Positions 11,996 through 25,800 of a stretch of DNA of 64,000 nucleotides are shown piece after piece; position 1 is the stretch's first letter, and every line of letters begins with the position of its first letter. The position numbers were made by a program, and so were the translations under genes. The notes beneath the pieces were generated by a model. It was not told the origin of the DNA. It searched no databases and saw only the letters and a program-made list of their open reading frames with translations. Source of the stretch: Lycium barbarum (Eukaryota > Streptophyta > Magnoliopsida > Solanales > Solanaceae); the NCBI RefSeq assembly GCF_019175385.1, contig NC_083338.1, positions 62,404,884 through 62,468,883 on the forward strand, written 5' to 3'.

Positions 11996-13593
11996 CATGT
12001 CCCGACCCTCTAGTGAGGGACTCGGTGAACAATGCAGTGAAACTGTGCACGAAAACGTGTCCTGGCCCGAGACTCAGTGAAAGATATATTGAGGCATGCA
12101 CAAGCAGAGTAGTGAGAAACCATATGCAATTTAAATCATATCTAAGACTCAATGGAATAATCAAAACGAACCATCATTTGCAAATCAAGACAATAGTCAT
12201 ATCAAATACCTTTCGAATATCACTATGGATTATATCAAAATAGAACTTTTGGAATCATATACACGTATCAAGACATAATGAAATAGCTTCTGGGAGTCAA
12301 GAACATTAGCCATCCTAGTGGCTCTAAGAATAGGAGCTTCTTTGAAATCATACATATACGTCGTCTGTTTGTTTCATACAGATCATGCCAAAACAAAGAA
12401 GGGTTAACTTTACATACCTGCTGAAGGTTATTCGTAATCTCGTTCGCTTCGTCGCCCCTTTAGCCTATTTAATATAAAAGTAACGCTACTGTTAGTAACT
12501 ATACTTTCTAGTTCGTAAATCCATAGCTCATCGCTTATAGAACTCATCCTTTAACTTATACTTTCTCGATGAGGGTTTTTCATTAGTTAAAGACTTAACG
12601 GAAATCGGGCAGCATTTCCCCTATATATTCGCCTAACCCGAATTTCCAATTATTCTCCTGTTATCACAGAAATACCAACAATGACAATAATAAAGATATG
12701 CATATAAAACCCTTATAATTCAGCCCATAAACAACTCTAACCATCCAACAACCCCTTTTCCAATCCAACTCGCTACGTTTTAAGATTATACTCCAAACAA
12801 ACCAACACACGCTTTGTATACGATAAGTTATAACAACACGCCCACAATACGAACATATGAACTTAAACCATACTTTTAATCCTTTCAACCCACAATTTCA
12901 TATAACAACAATTTCATGAAATTTCTTACTTTCCAATTTCATCCAATCCAATTTTAATCCTTCTCTTACAATACCATTAATACAATTATACCACAAAATA
13001 AGAAAATCTTACCTTAATTTTCACGGAGGAATTTCTACACTTAATTGCTCCAATTTCACAATTTCTTCTTCCTCAATTTAACATCCAATGTTTCTATCAC
13101 CTCCTTGAACTTGTAATTCACCTTGGCACTAAATCAAAACATGCAACAAAAATATTTTTCCTCCATCCATGGCTGGCCGAGCAGCCATGGAAGTTGTTAC
13201 AATTTTTTTTTCTAAGTTTCAACTAAGAAAGAATGAACTAGTTGTTGATTCTTTAGTCAACACTCATATATATGATTCTCCCTAAAATTACACGTTGAGG
13301 CCACTAGTCTTGACCAATTGGTGCCACGTGGCAGCCCGTTATTATTTTTTTTCGGGTGGGGCCCACTTTCAATAATTAAATTAATTGTAATTAATCAATA
13401 ATCTAGTCACAATTAATTAGTTCATAATCTCCAATAATATTTCTATACTAAATAAAATTTATAAACAATTTGTAATAATTAAAATTGAAAATTAAAGGTT
13501 CCTATTTTATGTCCGAAAATAATTCCGCCTTTAACTTGAGTCGATTTGCTTGCGAATAATTTGACGTATAAATATACAGGGTATAACACGAGC

Positions 13594-13692
13594 CTCCCGT
13601 GTCCGGGGTAATCATGTCACGCCGCCCACTAGGGGTGTCATGTCCGGCCAAATAGGCACGGTGTTATCATAAGCCGCCCGCCTTAGTGGTGT
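13594..13692 (-). repeat. Element B 5' LTR, piece 2
   Basis: Contains CTCCCGTGTCCGGGGTA and CGCCGCCCACTAG, matching the reverse complement of 48390-48450 in the 5' LTR of L. It lies between solo LTRs D and F. Confidence 0.8.
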
Positions 13693-15425
13693 TGTTATAC
13701 CCCGTATGTTCATACGTCAAATTATTTGCAAGCAAGTCGACTCAAGTTAAATGAAGAATCATTTTCGGACACGAAGTAGAAATCTTTTAATTTGCAATTT
13801 TAATTAGAACATAAATTGTTTATAAATTTTATTTAGTGTAAAAATATTATTGGGGATTAGGACTAATTAATTATGATTATATTATAAAGTAAAGGATTAG
13901 TGATTAATTAATTAATTTAAATACTAATAGTGGGCCCCACCGAATAAATAAATTAAAAAAAAGGAAAAGGAAAATGACAATTCAAGGAATTGGTTTGGTG
14001 AGTCATTTAGTGGGGGGGGGGGGGGGGGGGACGTGTCAACATGGGAGAAACCATATATAAGTGATGGCTAATGAAGAAATCAATTTGGATTTCATTTTCA
14101 AGAAATACAAAGCTTAAGAACAAATCACAAAAACCACCATGGCTGCTCTCGGCCAGCCATGGTGTTGGAGGAAAATTTGTATTATTGATTGTTTGATCAA
14201 GTTTGAAGTTAATTACAAGTTCAAGGAGGTGATAGTAACATTAGATTTTAAGTTGGAGAAGAAGAAATTGTGAAATCGGAACAATTGAGCATACAAATTT
14301 CTCTGAGGAAATTGTGGTAAGATTTTCCTATTTTATGGTGTAGCTGTGTTAATAATGCTGTAATGAAATTATTATAATTGAATTGGACGAAATTGGAACT
14401 AAGAAAAAGCATGAAATCGATGTTATAGGAAATTGTGGGTTGAAATGGATTAAGAGAAGTTATTGGGTTGTTAGAATTGTTATGGGCTGAATTGTGAGAA
14501 TTTTATATGTATATCTCCGTTGTTGGTATTTCTGTGTTAACAGGAGAATAATTGGAAATTCGGGTTAGGCGAATATATAGGGGAAGTGCTGCCCGATTTT
14601 CGTTAAGCCCTTAACTAATGGAAAACCCTAAACGAGAATGTATAGGTTAAAGAACAAGTTCTATAAAGTGATGGGCTACGGATTTACGAACTAGAAAGTA
14701 TAGTTACTGACGATAACATTACCTTTACGTTAACTAGGCTAAAAGAGCGACAAAGCGAACGGTTTTCCGATTAGTCGTCAACAGGTATGTAAAGCCTATC
14801 CCTTCTTTCTTTTGGCATGTCTTAGACTTAAGTGATGAATGATATGCACTTTGGGGTAATTTCATTCATAAGCTTTGAGTGATATTTATGATTCTTATTC
14901 ACTTCTTGATATTACAATTCTCAAGTGATGGAGCCTCTTTTTAGTTTTCTGTACGTTGGAAAATAGTCGATATATACCCGTTCCTATTCTTAGGAACTCT
15001 ACGATAACTAGTGACTGAACTTCAATAAGGTGTTTCATACTACAGTGACATATGACTATGATCCGTAAGGCTTTGTGATATATTTATGATGACGTTCAGG
15101 GGACGTTTGATATGTTTCCGGGTGACATTCGAAAGGTATTTGATACGACTGTTGTCTTGATTTTCAAATGGTAATTCGTGTTGATTATTCTACTGATCTT
15201 CGAAAATGTTTTAAATTGCATATAGTTTCTCACTACTCTGCTCGTGCATGCCTCAATATGTCTTTCACTGAGTCTCGGGCCAGGATCTGTTATCGTGCAC
15301 ACTTCCACTGCATTGTTCACCGAGTCCCTCACTAGAGGGCCGGGTACGGTATATATATATATATATATATATTATGGTGTTATGCTGTGTTATGGTGTTA
15401 TGCTGTCTTACGGAGTTATGCTGTG
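13693..15425 (+). repeat. Solo LTR F, part 1 (class 3)
   Basis: Starts TGTTATACCCCGTATG after the duplication GGTGT (13688-13692). It holds a G homopolymer at about 14013-14031, a TATA-like box, a CCATGGCTG hairpin at 14137-14162, the donor-like CAGGTATGTAAAGC at 14782-14795 and a (TA)n run near 15350. Element G interrupts it at 15426; the LTR resumes at 26292. Net length is about 2560 bp. Confidence 0.9.
14054..14061 (+). promoter_or_regulatory. TATA-like box of LTR F
   Basis: TATATAAG about 360 bases into the LTR, followed by an A-rich leader and, some 80 bases later, the CCATGG hairpin. The location fits the U3/R boundary. Inferred from sequence only. Confidence 0.45.
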
Positions 15426-18400
15426 TGTAACGACCCAACTCCGTAGGCCGCGACTAGTGTCCGTGCTGGACACCCAAACGTACCCAATAACCCAGACTAG
15501 CATATCAGCAGAATATTTTTAAATGTAAAAGTCAATTGGCGTTAGTAATCATCATAAATGAACCGACATAGTACATAGGAGCCGATAAGGCTGTCACAGA
15601 TCATATCATCCCAAAACATATACAAAACCCACACAAGTATGTCTACAGACCTCTACAGATTATAACAGAATCATAAGACGGGACAGGGCCCCGTCATACC
15701 CCTGAATAGCATACATATATACAATAGCAGCAGACTGTACCAACATATAGGCTCTGGACAAAAGAGCACTCCCAAAATAGCAGAATAGATGTCCTAGGCA
15801 GGCGGGTCAGCAAATCTGTCATCTGTACCTGCGCGGCATGAAAACGCAGCCCCCGAAGGAAGGGGGTCAGTACGAAATATGTACTGAGTATGTAAAGCAC
15901 GGAACGTAGTAAACAAAGTCATAATCGAAGCAGAAGATACAGAAAATGAACTGAATATCCAGATTAGCAAAATGCTGATCATATAGCATATATAGTATTC
16001 GCTGAAAACATAAGTCGTACCTGGTCCCATTACGGAATAAGATCATAACCGAAACAGAACTTACAGAGAAGTGAGTGTAACATCCGAAGTATCAAATGCA
16101 TATTTTCACAACATGAGGAGTGTGTACAGAAAGATATACCAAATCATATCCGACCCCTGCCAAGGGACTCGGCAAACAGAACGTAGCCACCCCCCGACGC
16201 TGGTGCCACCACACATAAGGAGCAGAATAGGGGATAACCCCGTAACATAACATATCATATCAGATGGCCATATCAGATCATATTATATCAGAATGTGTGT
16301 ACATGGCACAGCATACTCCACAACCCATGTACATATATACCTGCCCCCTCACATCGAGGCACGGCGAACAATGCAGTGGAATACGCTTGACAACATATCC
16401 TGGCCCGGGCTCAGTGGGGGAAACATTGAGGCATCCACGAATGGAGTAGTGAGAAACTAAATGCAATAAAAATACCATATATTTCCAGAGACTCAATGAG
16501 GCATATCGGATGACAAATCAAACCAATGAAATCGGACAGAATCATAGTAAGTGTATGTCGTATGTCATAATGCGTTACGGAAGAATAATCCTTCTGGGAT
16601 CATTTTCATATTCCAAAATAGTTTACCAGACTTGAGGGAATCATTAAAACAATTTTCCTTAGTAGTTAAAAGGATAGTTAAAACGTTTCATTTTATATTG
16701 TTCGAAAATAAAGCAATAGTACACTAAAAGGCAAAGCGGGAATAGTGGGAGACTAAATGAGACACAAAATGTCATACCTTTACAGAGATTCAATAAAGTA
16801 TTTAGAATAAATATCATTGGTAGTTAGAATAGTAGTTAAGGCGTTTCCTTCAGAACCGCTTGAAATTAAGTTATAAACACAAAAAGGGTAAAGTCGGAAA
16901 TAGTAGGCCCACCTCGGGACAACCGAAGCGGTGGGCTCAAATTACGTATATTAAGCTTATGGAGTCACCTACGGAGGTCCTAGGGACATTTCATAACTTT
17001 CTAGACAATTTGCGGAAGTTGACACAATTCTTTAACAAAGCATACTTATAGGGTTCAATTCCAGTGAATGAAGAAGGGACAATTTGAAACGCGGATTCCG
17101 AAAGACAGAATATTTCCCGAGGCTCGAATCCGATCCTAGTACATCTAGGACATGCCAAAAGAAGAATTGGGATAGCTTTACATACCTTTTATGCTTTTTA
17201 CGCCTTTCCAAGTTCACTTCCCGTTTCGTCCAAAATCTACAAATTGTCACATTTACCAAATGTTAACCCTAAGACTTTAGGACTTAAATATCAAATCAAC
17301 ACTTTTCTACAGAAATTTGGGCAGCATTTCCCCTATACATATAGCATCCCCGAGAATTCAACTCGGCCAAAACAATCAACAACAACCCAATAACAACACT
17401 AACAACAAAAACAATAACTACAAGACACTATATGGCACAACTAGTTCCCTTTCTAACACAGTGCGATACTTCCATTTCAACTTCAAATTTCCAAACAAAT
17501 CTCAAGGGTTTCACATTCATCATTAATCAAGATCATCACAATATAATTTGGAAGCATTTCATATCAATTCCACAAAATATTCACAAGATATACGCAATAT
17601 ACAAGCTTTCCACCAAAGTCATAATTCCACGAAAACTTCTAATCTTTAACAAACATTTTCATAACATGTTTCTATCTTCCAACTTCATCAACAATCATCA
17701 TAATTTACACCTTACGACTTCATTTCCACAATATCATAAAATCATATTAGAATGACATAACCTTTTACATTCCATTTCAATGCCAACTTAAATCATATTA
17801 CCTTCCTTTACATTATAAGGATCACAACAACACAACCAACATATTAAACAAAATTAATTCATTCCCATTCTAATCTCCATATACCACACGGCCAATACCT
17901 ATATTTCCAACTTCAACCAAATTCATTCAACTTTCATTCTCAATATGAATTCCATCATACTCACAACTAGAATACAACATAAATTTAACTCACCATACGT
18001 ATATAACATACATACACACACGGCTACATGCCAACTTACATACCCACTTTGCAAACTTCCATATTTCCATACTTTCTACTCATTTCTACATACTACAACA
18101 CAAACAAACCTTCATAACATAATAACATGGAATGAATTCTTACCTTTTTCTCCAATCTTCTTCACTTAACCAAAGTGTGGAAACGATGAAACGGATGAAC
18201 CATCATCCGAAATAATCATACCACGTTGTAGAGGGTACTTGAATTGGTAGGAATACTACAAGAAAACAATTTTTGGAACAAGATTTAAGGTACTCAATTT
18301 CCATGGGTCTTGGCCGAAATGGCCCTTTGTTTTTGTTCTTCATCTTTTGTGTTTCTTGAAAATTCTAATGGATAAAGTGATAATATATGGTCCCTTTCAT

Positions 18401-18905
18401 CTATTTTAACACATGGAAAATTCATTAATTTTTTTGTGGGTTTGGGCCATAGATTTGGCCGGACACCCTCTTAAACTTGGGCCTCATTTTTTTTCTTTTC
18501 ATTTTTCTTGGGCCAAACCGGTTGGTCCCGAGTTGGGCATAGCCCACTGACCTTTCGACCTTAAAACGTCCATATCTCCTTGTACCGACTTCACCTAGGA
18601 ACCCACGACCTATGGTTGGAAAGCTAATTCAATTATCTATAACTTCTATCTCTAGGTATTTTTCCAAATTCCAAACCTATAGTACCGTTTTTGCCCCTCC
18701 AAGTCAGGTCACCCGGAAACGTTTTCTTAAAAATATTCGTTTGGAGGGCTTCCACTTTGATTTGGCCCAAGGGTCCTTCATGAGTTGTGTTTAACTTTAC
18801 ATATGTGATTCATATAGCTTGTCACATGTTCCAAAAAAAATCTTGACGTGTGGACCCCACCTCAGCTTACAAATAATCCGACGTTCAAAAATAGGGGATA
18901 TAACA
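15426..18905 (-). repeat. 3' LTR of element G (3480 bp)
   Basis: Starts TGTAACGACCCAACTCCG and ends GGGGATATAACA. The donor-like site is at 17175-17188 (minus), the hairpin pair at 15850-15887 and the GACGGG hairpin at 15677-15695. Small ORFs inside are mirrored in the other LTR and are not genes. Confidence 0.95.
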
Positions 18906-18941
18906 TCCTCCCCCCCTTTAGAACATTCGTCCTCGAATGTT
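18906..18941 (-). promoter_or_regulatory. Polypurine tract and PPT-side hairpin of element G
   Basis: On the minus strand CTAAAGGGGGGGAGGA abuts the LTR start; this is the plus-strand primer for reverse transcription. Next to it the arms AACATTCG (18922-18929) and CGAATGTT (18934-18941) form a perfect 8-bp stem with a 4-base loop. Confidence 0.85.
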
Positions 18942-20780
18942 AGATTAGTCTTATAGGATCTGTAAGTACTTCGGGGGAGTTTATTTTTATGGTCGGCTCA
19001 TGTGATACACATTCATTATTGAATACAACCAAGTAAGGATATTTCTTCTTGATTTCCTCTTCAGTTTCCCAGGTCATCTCTTCCCTGTTATCGTTCTGCC
19101 ACAGCACCTTAACGGAAGCTACATCTTTATTCGGCAATCCCCTTACCTGGCAATCCAGAATGGCTACAGGCTGCTCTTCGTACGATAGTTCCTCCGTCAC
19201 CCGAATATTCTTTGCTGGAAATATTCTAGGAGGACCGCCGACACATTCGCGGAGCATAGATACATGAAATGCCAGATGTACCGCTTCCAAATCAGATGGT
19301 AAATCTAACTCGTAGGCGACATTCCCAATCTTTCAAATAATCTGATAGGGTCCGATATATCGCGGACTGAGCTTACTCTTTTTGCCGAATCGCATTACGC
19401 CTCTCATAGGCGATACTTTCAAAAATACCCAATCGCCGACCTGGAACTCTAAGGGTCGACGCCGTTTGTCAGCATACGATCTCTGTCGACTCTGGGCTGC
19501 TAATTGTCTTTCTCAGATGAGTTTCACCTTATCAACGGCCTGCTGGATCATATCGGGACCGATTAACTCTGTTTCGCCGAAATCGAACCAGCCGATCGGT
19601 GACCTGCATTTTCTGCCATACAAAGCCTCGTATTAAGCTAGAATCGTAGCTGTCATTATAAGAAAACTCGATCAACGACAGATGATCGTCCCGGCTACCT
19701 CTGAGTTCAATAATACAAGCCCGCAACATATCTTCTAGCGTCTGTATAGTGTGCTCGGCCTGTCCGTCGCTCTGAAGATGGAATACTGTGCTCAGACTTA
19801 CCTGAGCCCCTAATCCTTCCTGAAAACAATTCTCTAGAAATTAGTCGTAAATTGAGCACCTCTGTCAGTGATGATAGATATAGGAACTCTGCGGAGCCTC
19901 ACTATGTCTTTAATACCTAGCCTGGCATAATCCTCAGCTAAATAAGTTGTTCTGACGGGAAGAAAATGGACTGATTTTTTTGTCAACCTATCCACAGTAA
20001 CCCATATGGAAATCATACTTCCGTGGCGTGCGAGGCAAACCTGTAATGAAGTACCTATGAATTATCTCCGATTTCTAGGTCAGAATTTCCATTTCCTGCA
20101 ACAGTCCACCTGGCTTCTGATGTTCAATTTTGGCCTGCTGACTATTTGGGCACTGGACGACGAACTCTGCGATATCCCATTTCATGCCATCCGACCAATA
20201 TAGACATCTGAGGTCATTGTACATTTTAGTGGATTCAGGATAAACAGAATACCGAATATTATGCGCTTTGCCCATAATTGGCCGTCGCAGCCCTGCAACG
20301 TTAGGCACACATAATCTGCCTCTGTATACTAATACCCTACCGGGTGAGACCTCAAAATGGGTCCTTTCCTTATCAAAGGTTGTATCTCTGTACCATACCG
20401 GAATAGAATCCTCGAACTGGCGCTGTTTTACCTCTTCCATAATCGATGATTCAGCAACTTCTCGGACAAAAATTTCAATATCTTCTAAATCGACCAAACG
20501 GACTCCAAGGCTAGCTGACTGATGAGTTTTACAAACCAATTCTTTGTTTCTGAATGTACGCCGGTCAAGCCGTCCATAGATTGACGACTAAGTGCGTATG
20601 CCACAACGTTAGCTTTTCTAGGGTGGTCCAAAATATTAACATCATAATCTTTCAATAATTCGAACCATCTTCTCTGCCGCGAATTCAGCTCCTTTTTCTT
20701 AAAATATATATACTGGGGGCTCTTAGGGTCCATATAGATATCAACGCGGACCCCATGTAAGTAATGCCGCCATATCTTTT
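18940..20780 (-). pseudogene. RNase H C-terminus, integrase and chromodomain of element G (decayed)
   Basis: Read on the minus strand from about 20780, the homology to pol of L begins abruptly at KIWRHYLHG in RNase H. It passes [18 protein letters not shown] and the ALSRQS linker near 20585. The integrase zinc-binding region ends in CPNSQQ, where the family has CPNCQQ, so the last cysteine is lost. The central fold is split over frames at 19834-20016 ([16 protein letters not shown]) and 19532-19729 (EFSYNDSYDSS). The last open piece (18940-19290) has the C-terminal chromodomain, EELSYEEQPVAILDCQVRG through EEMTWETEEE, which in chromoviruses directs integration to chromatin. Multiple frameshifts and stops make it non-functional. 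Nothing coding remains upstream of 20780. Confidence 0.88.
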
Positions 20781-22640
20781 CTTTCTAACCTACAACTTGA
20801 TTTTCTCCGTACGAGACCTTAACAGAATCACAATTATATAGTACACAACCTTATCCGATAGCTGGCACTCAAGTAATATACTTAATGTTACTGTTTATAT
20901 CTTAGTAATCACCTTCTTCCTTCATACCCATTCTTTATCTGTCGTTCTATTTTCTCGATAATCGAATAATTCGATATTCACATGATTCATCATTTCATGC
21001 CATAAGTTTTCCTTTGCCCTGCGCTATTTCATTTTAGTTCTCTTTCGCAATTAACTTCGTGCTTTGCCCGTCGAATCTTTTAGAGGCTCCGCTTAATTAC
21101 GTTTCTTACGGTTCACTTTTTTTTTGACATTTTGATCTCCTTACCTTCCACTCAATTATTCTCTTTTCTTTCCAAACATCGGTGTATTAGAATCTTCCAA
21201 TCTCAACCAGTAGCAAAATAAATATCAGTCTACTTCGTAACATCTATACCATACCTTTCCCCTTTTCTCGTAAATTTTGTCCAGTTAATGTTTTCCATAT
21301 ATTACAACACTGGCTATTAGGGTTCACCAATCAATCGACATATCATAAATTGGGGGGGGGGGGGGGGAGGCCTACACATACGTATATATATATCACTGCC
21401 ATTTCTTTTACAATACATCTTCAATCACTTGTTCAAATTTACTCTAATTTCAGAGCTGCGCTGCTTTTTCTTCCTTTTAGCAATCTAATTCGTCTCAGCT
21501 CGTGTGACCCCTATAAAGTTTCTTACCTTTCCACATATCCTAATTCCCTTTAGGTTACCTCGAATTTCCTATTCGTCTCTTATATCTATGTTTGCGAAAA
21601 TATTTGTACATTTCCCAGGGGGTCACCCATCCCAGAATTGCTCTGGCCCTGGCACGCTTAACCTTACAACTTTAATGCATTTAAGCACGTTAAGGCCGGT
21701 ATAAGTACACCAATTGCCCCGCACGTCCTTTGTCACGCAATTTAAGACAAGTCGGGGTCTTGACAGCTTTTCAGAACGTTCTCGTAGCGGGTCCCACCCC
21801 GACCTAGCGAGAATTCTTTTATTTTTCTGACTATATCGTCTTCAATATTTACCTCCATGTATATATATTATATATATTTGAGTCGTGAGCGAACCACTCA
21901 ATTCCCGACTGCTTGTCATACACTTTGTATCCTTTCAATTAGAGGAAACTTGATCGTTGGACATTTTTGCCCTTCCACATATTTTTCCCTTCACATGGGC
22001 TGTGCTAAAGCAAAAGGGGGTTGGAACATATTTCTAGTCCATTTAAATAAATTGCGAATTTGATACTCATATATACTTTCTTGAGATAAAATTTTCCAAA
22101 TAAGGGTAATGCTTCTTACAAATGACATGGAGGGTATCTCTTAAACTTTAATCCAACACAGTAGGTTTGCACTATCGGTATCGACCCTCAAGACATGTTA
22201 AGAATTTATATCTCATTTTTCTCTTCATATCCCTAGAAAAATTTGGGCAGAGGTTCCTCTGTATTTCTTACTATCCCAAAACCTGTACACAGGAAATACC
22301 AACCATGCCTCACAGGGCCAACACATATACGTATATACATATCATATCATATCGCATCATAGCCACACGGGGCTAACAATTTCAAATAAAAGTATAAAGA
22401 TGTCGAGGCTTACCTCACATGCCCAACTCAAACTGCATCTACTACACTTTCCTGTTTATTTTTTCTTTCCAATCTTCAGCTTCATGTTTCAATCGTATTT
22501 CAAACACCTTACCCAGCATACATCTTTCATACCATTACTTACCTGTGTACTGTGTAGCTTCCAATATCATCAGTCACTGTCTTACGTCGATACCGTTCTC
22601 CAGCTGAAATCAGAGGTTAGTCAAAAAAAGGAATTCATTT
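20781..22640 (-). other. Non-coding interior of element G
   Basis: No credible coding frame. It contains a G homopolymer (about 21353-21367), the 5S rRNA-like segment at 21610-21662 and a stretch (22230-22480) nearly identical to the reverse complement of 32040-32260 in H and to 42440-42560 in I. It is therefore a shared non-coding domain and not random filler. Confidence 0.75.
21610..21662 (-). other. 5S rRNA-like pol III control region, copy in G
   Basis: The minus strand reads GTTAAGCGTGC, then GGGATGGGTGACC, then CCTGGGAA. These match the A-box side, C-box and 3' part of plant 5S rRNA at the proper spacing. It is in sense orientation relative to the element. Confidence 0.7.
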
Positions 22641-22805
22641 CCTACAGCTGGCTCTATCGCACGATCTAAGATTCAAAGAAAGGTAACACCCTAAATGTCC
22701 TGTAGCCTCCTGTTTATAGATGTGGTGCACAACACACCGATAAACTAGACTCTACTAGACACGGTCTGTAGACACTCCGAGGACGAACCGCTCTGATACC
22801 ACTTT
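22641..22805 (-). promoter_or_regulatory. Leader of element G: primer site and dimer-type hairpin
   Basis: GCTCTGATACCA, the complement of the iMet primer site, lies at 22791-22802. The hairpin at 22711-22746 has loop palindrome GTGCAC at 22725-22730; one stem pair is a G-U wobble. An acceptor-like CTGATTTCAG occurs on the minus strand near 22605-22615, where gag would begin in a complete element. Confidence 0.8.
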
Positions 22806-25800
22806 TGTAACGACCCAACTCCGTAGGCCGCGACTAGTGTCCGTGCTGGACACCCAAACGTACCCAATAACCCAGACTAGCATATCAGCAGAATATTTTT
22901 AAATGTAAAAGTCAATTGGCGTTAGTAATCATCATAAATGAACCGACATAGTACATGGGAGCCGATAAGGCTGTCACAGATCATATCATCCCAAAACATA
23001 TACAAAACCCACACAAGTATGTCTACAGACCTCTACAGATTATAACAGAATCATAAGACGGGACAGGGCCCCGTCATACCCCTGAATAGCATACATATAT
23101 ACAATAGCAGCAGACTGTACCAACATATAGGCTCTGGACAAAAGAGCACTCCCAAAATAGCAGAATAGATGTCCTAGGCAGGCGGGTCAGCAAATCTGTC
23201 ATCTGTACCTGCGCGGCATGAAAACGCAGCCCCCAAAGGAAGGGGGTCAGTACGAAATATGTACTGAGTATGTAAAGCACGGAACGTAGTAAACAAAGTC
23301 ATAATCGAAGCATAAGATACAGAAAATGAACTGAATATCCAGATTAGCAAAATGCTGATCATATAGCATATATAGTATTCGCTGAAAACATATGTCGTAC
23401 CTGGTCCCATTACGGAATAAGATCATAACCGAAACAGAACTTACAGAGAAGTGAGTGTAACATCCGAAGTATCAAATGCATATTTTCACAACATGAGGAG
23501 TGTGTACAGAAAGATATACCATATCATATCCGACCCCTGCCAAGGGACTCGGCAAACAGAACGTAGCCACCCCCCGACGCTGGTGCCACCACACATAAGG
23601 AGCAGAATAGGGGATAACCCCGTAACATAACATATCATATCAGATGGCCATATCAGATCATATTATATCAGAATGTGTGTACATGGCACAGCATACTCCA
23701 CAACCCATGTACATATATACCTGCCCCCTCACATCGAGCCACGGCGAACAATGCAGTGGAATACGCTTGACAACATATCCTGGCCCGGGCTCAGTGGGGG
23801 AAACATTGAGGCATCCACGAATGGAGTAGTGAGAAACTAAATGCAATAAAAATACCATATATTTCCAGAGACTCAATGAGGCATATCGGATGACAAATCA
23901 AACCAATGAAATCGGACAGAATCATAGTAAGTGTATGTCGTATGTCATAATGCGTTACGGAAGAATAATCCTTCTGGGATCATTTTCATATTCCAAAATA
24001 GTTTACCAGACTTGAGGGAATCATTAAAACAATTTTCCTTAGTAGTTAAAAGGATAGTTAAAACGTTTCATTTTATATTGTTCGAAAATAAGGCAATAGT
24101 ACACTAAAAGGCAAAGCGGGAATAGTGGGAGACTAAATGAAACACAAAATGTCATACCTTTACAGAGATTCAATAAAGTATTTAGAAAAAATATCATTGG
24201 TAGTTAGAATAGTAGTTAAGGCGTTTCCTTTAGAACCGCTTGAAATTAAGTTATAAACACAAAAAGGGTAAAGTCGGAAATAGTGGGCCCACCTCGGGAC
24301 AACCGAGGCGGTGGGCTCAAATTACGTATATTAAGCTTATGGAGTCACCTACGGAGGTCCTAGGGACATTTCATAACTTTCTAGACAATTTGCGGAAGTT
24401 GACACAATTCTTTAACAAAGCATACTTATAGGGTTCAATTCCAGTGAATGAAGAAGGGACAATTTGAAACGCGAATTCCGAAAGACAGAATATTTCCCGA
24501 GGCTCGAATCCGATCCTAGTACATCTAGGACATGCCAAAAGAAGAATTGGGATAGCTTTACATACCTTTTATGCTTTTTACGCCTTTCCAAGTTCACTTC
24601 CCGTTTCGTCCAAAATCTACAAATGGTCACATTTACCAAATGTTAACCCTAAGACTTTAGGACTTAAATATCAAATCAACACTTCTCTACAGAAATTTGG
24701 GCAGCATTTCCCCTATACATAAAGCATCCCCGAGAATTCAACTCGGCCAAAACAATCAACAACAACCCAATAACAACACTAACAACAACAACAATAACTA
24801 CAAGACACAATATGGCACAACTAGTTCCCTTTCTAACACAGTGCGATACTTCCATTTCAACTTCAAATTTCCAAACAAATCTCAAGGGTTTCACATTCAT
24901 CATTAATCAAGATCATCACAATATAATTTGGAAGCATTTCATATCAATTCCACAAAATATTCACAAGATATACGCAATATACAAGCTTTCCACCAAAGTC
25001 ATAATTCCACGAAAACTTCTAATCTTTAACAAACATTTTCATAACATGTTTCTATCTTCCAACTTCATCAACAATCATCATAATTTACACCTTACGACTT
25101 CATTTCCACAATATCATAAAATCATATTAGAATGACATAACCTTTTACATTCCATTTCAATGCCAACTTAAATCATATTACCTTCCTTTACATTATAAGG
25201 ATCACAACAACACAACCAACATATTAAACAAAATTAATTCATTCCCATTCTAATCTCCATATACCACACGGCCAATACCTATATTTCCAACTTCAACCAA
25301 ATTCATTCAACTTTCATTCTCAATATGAATTCCATCATACTCACAACTAGAATACAACATAAATTTAACTCACCATACGTATATAACATACATACACACA
25401 CGGCTACATGCCAACTTACATACCCACTTTGCAAACTTCCATATTTCCATACTTTCTACTCATTTCTACATACTACAACACAAACAAACCTTCATAACAT
25501 AATAACATGGAATGAATTCTTACCTTTTTCTCCAATCTTCTTCACTTAACCAAAGTGTGGAAACGATGAAACGGATGAACCATCATCCGAAATAATCATA
25601 CCACGTTGTAGAGGGTACTTGAATTGGTAGGAATACTACAAGAAAACAATTTTTGGAACAAGATTTAAGGTACTCAATTTCCATGGGTCTTGTCCGAAAT
25701 GGCCCTTTGTTTTTGTTCTTCATCTTTTGTGTTTCTTGAAAATTCTAATGGATAAAGTGATAATATATGGTCCCTTTCATCTATTTTAACACATGGAAAA

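Larger units (their letters stand above)
11077..13588 (-). repeat. Solo LTR D (class 3, 2512 bp)
   Basis: Plus-strand ends are TGTCACGACCCAACC and CAGGGTATAACA. The duplication CGAGC lies at 11072-11076 and 13589-13593. It holds three 39-bp units with AAGCCGACNAGGCTGCCA (11272-11380), a CATCACACCATCA-type low-complexity patch, a (TA)n run near 11954-11993 and a CCATGGCTG hairpin at 13167-13190. Confidence 0.92.

Noticed and set aside
17432..17755. 107-codon frame, identical at 24812-25135
   Set aside because: Lies within both LTRs of G, is AT-driven (N, H, I, F rich), and resembles no protein; its duplication is due to the LTR pair.
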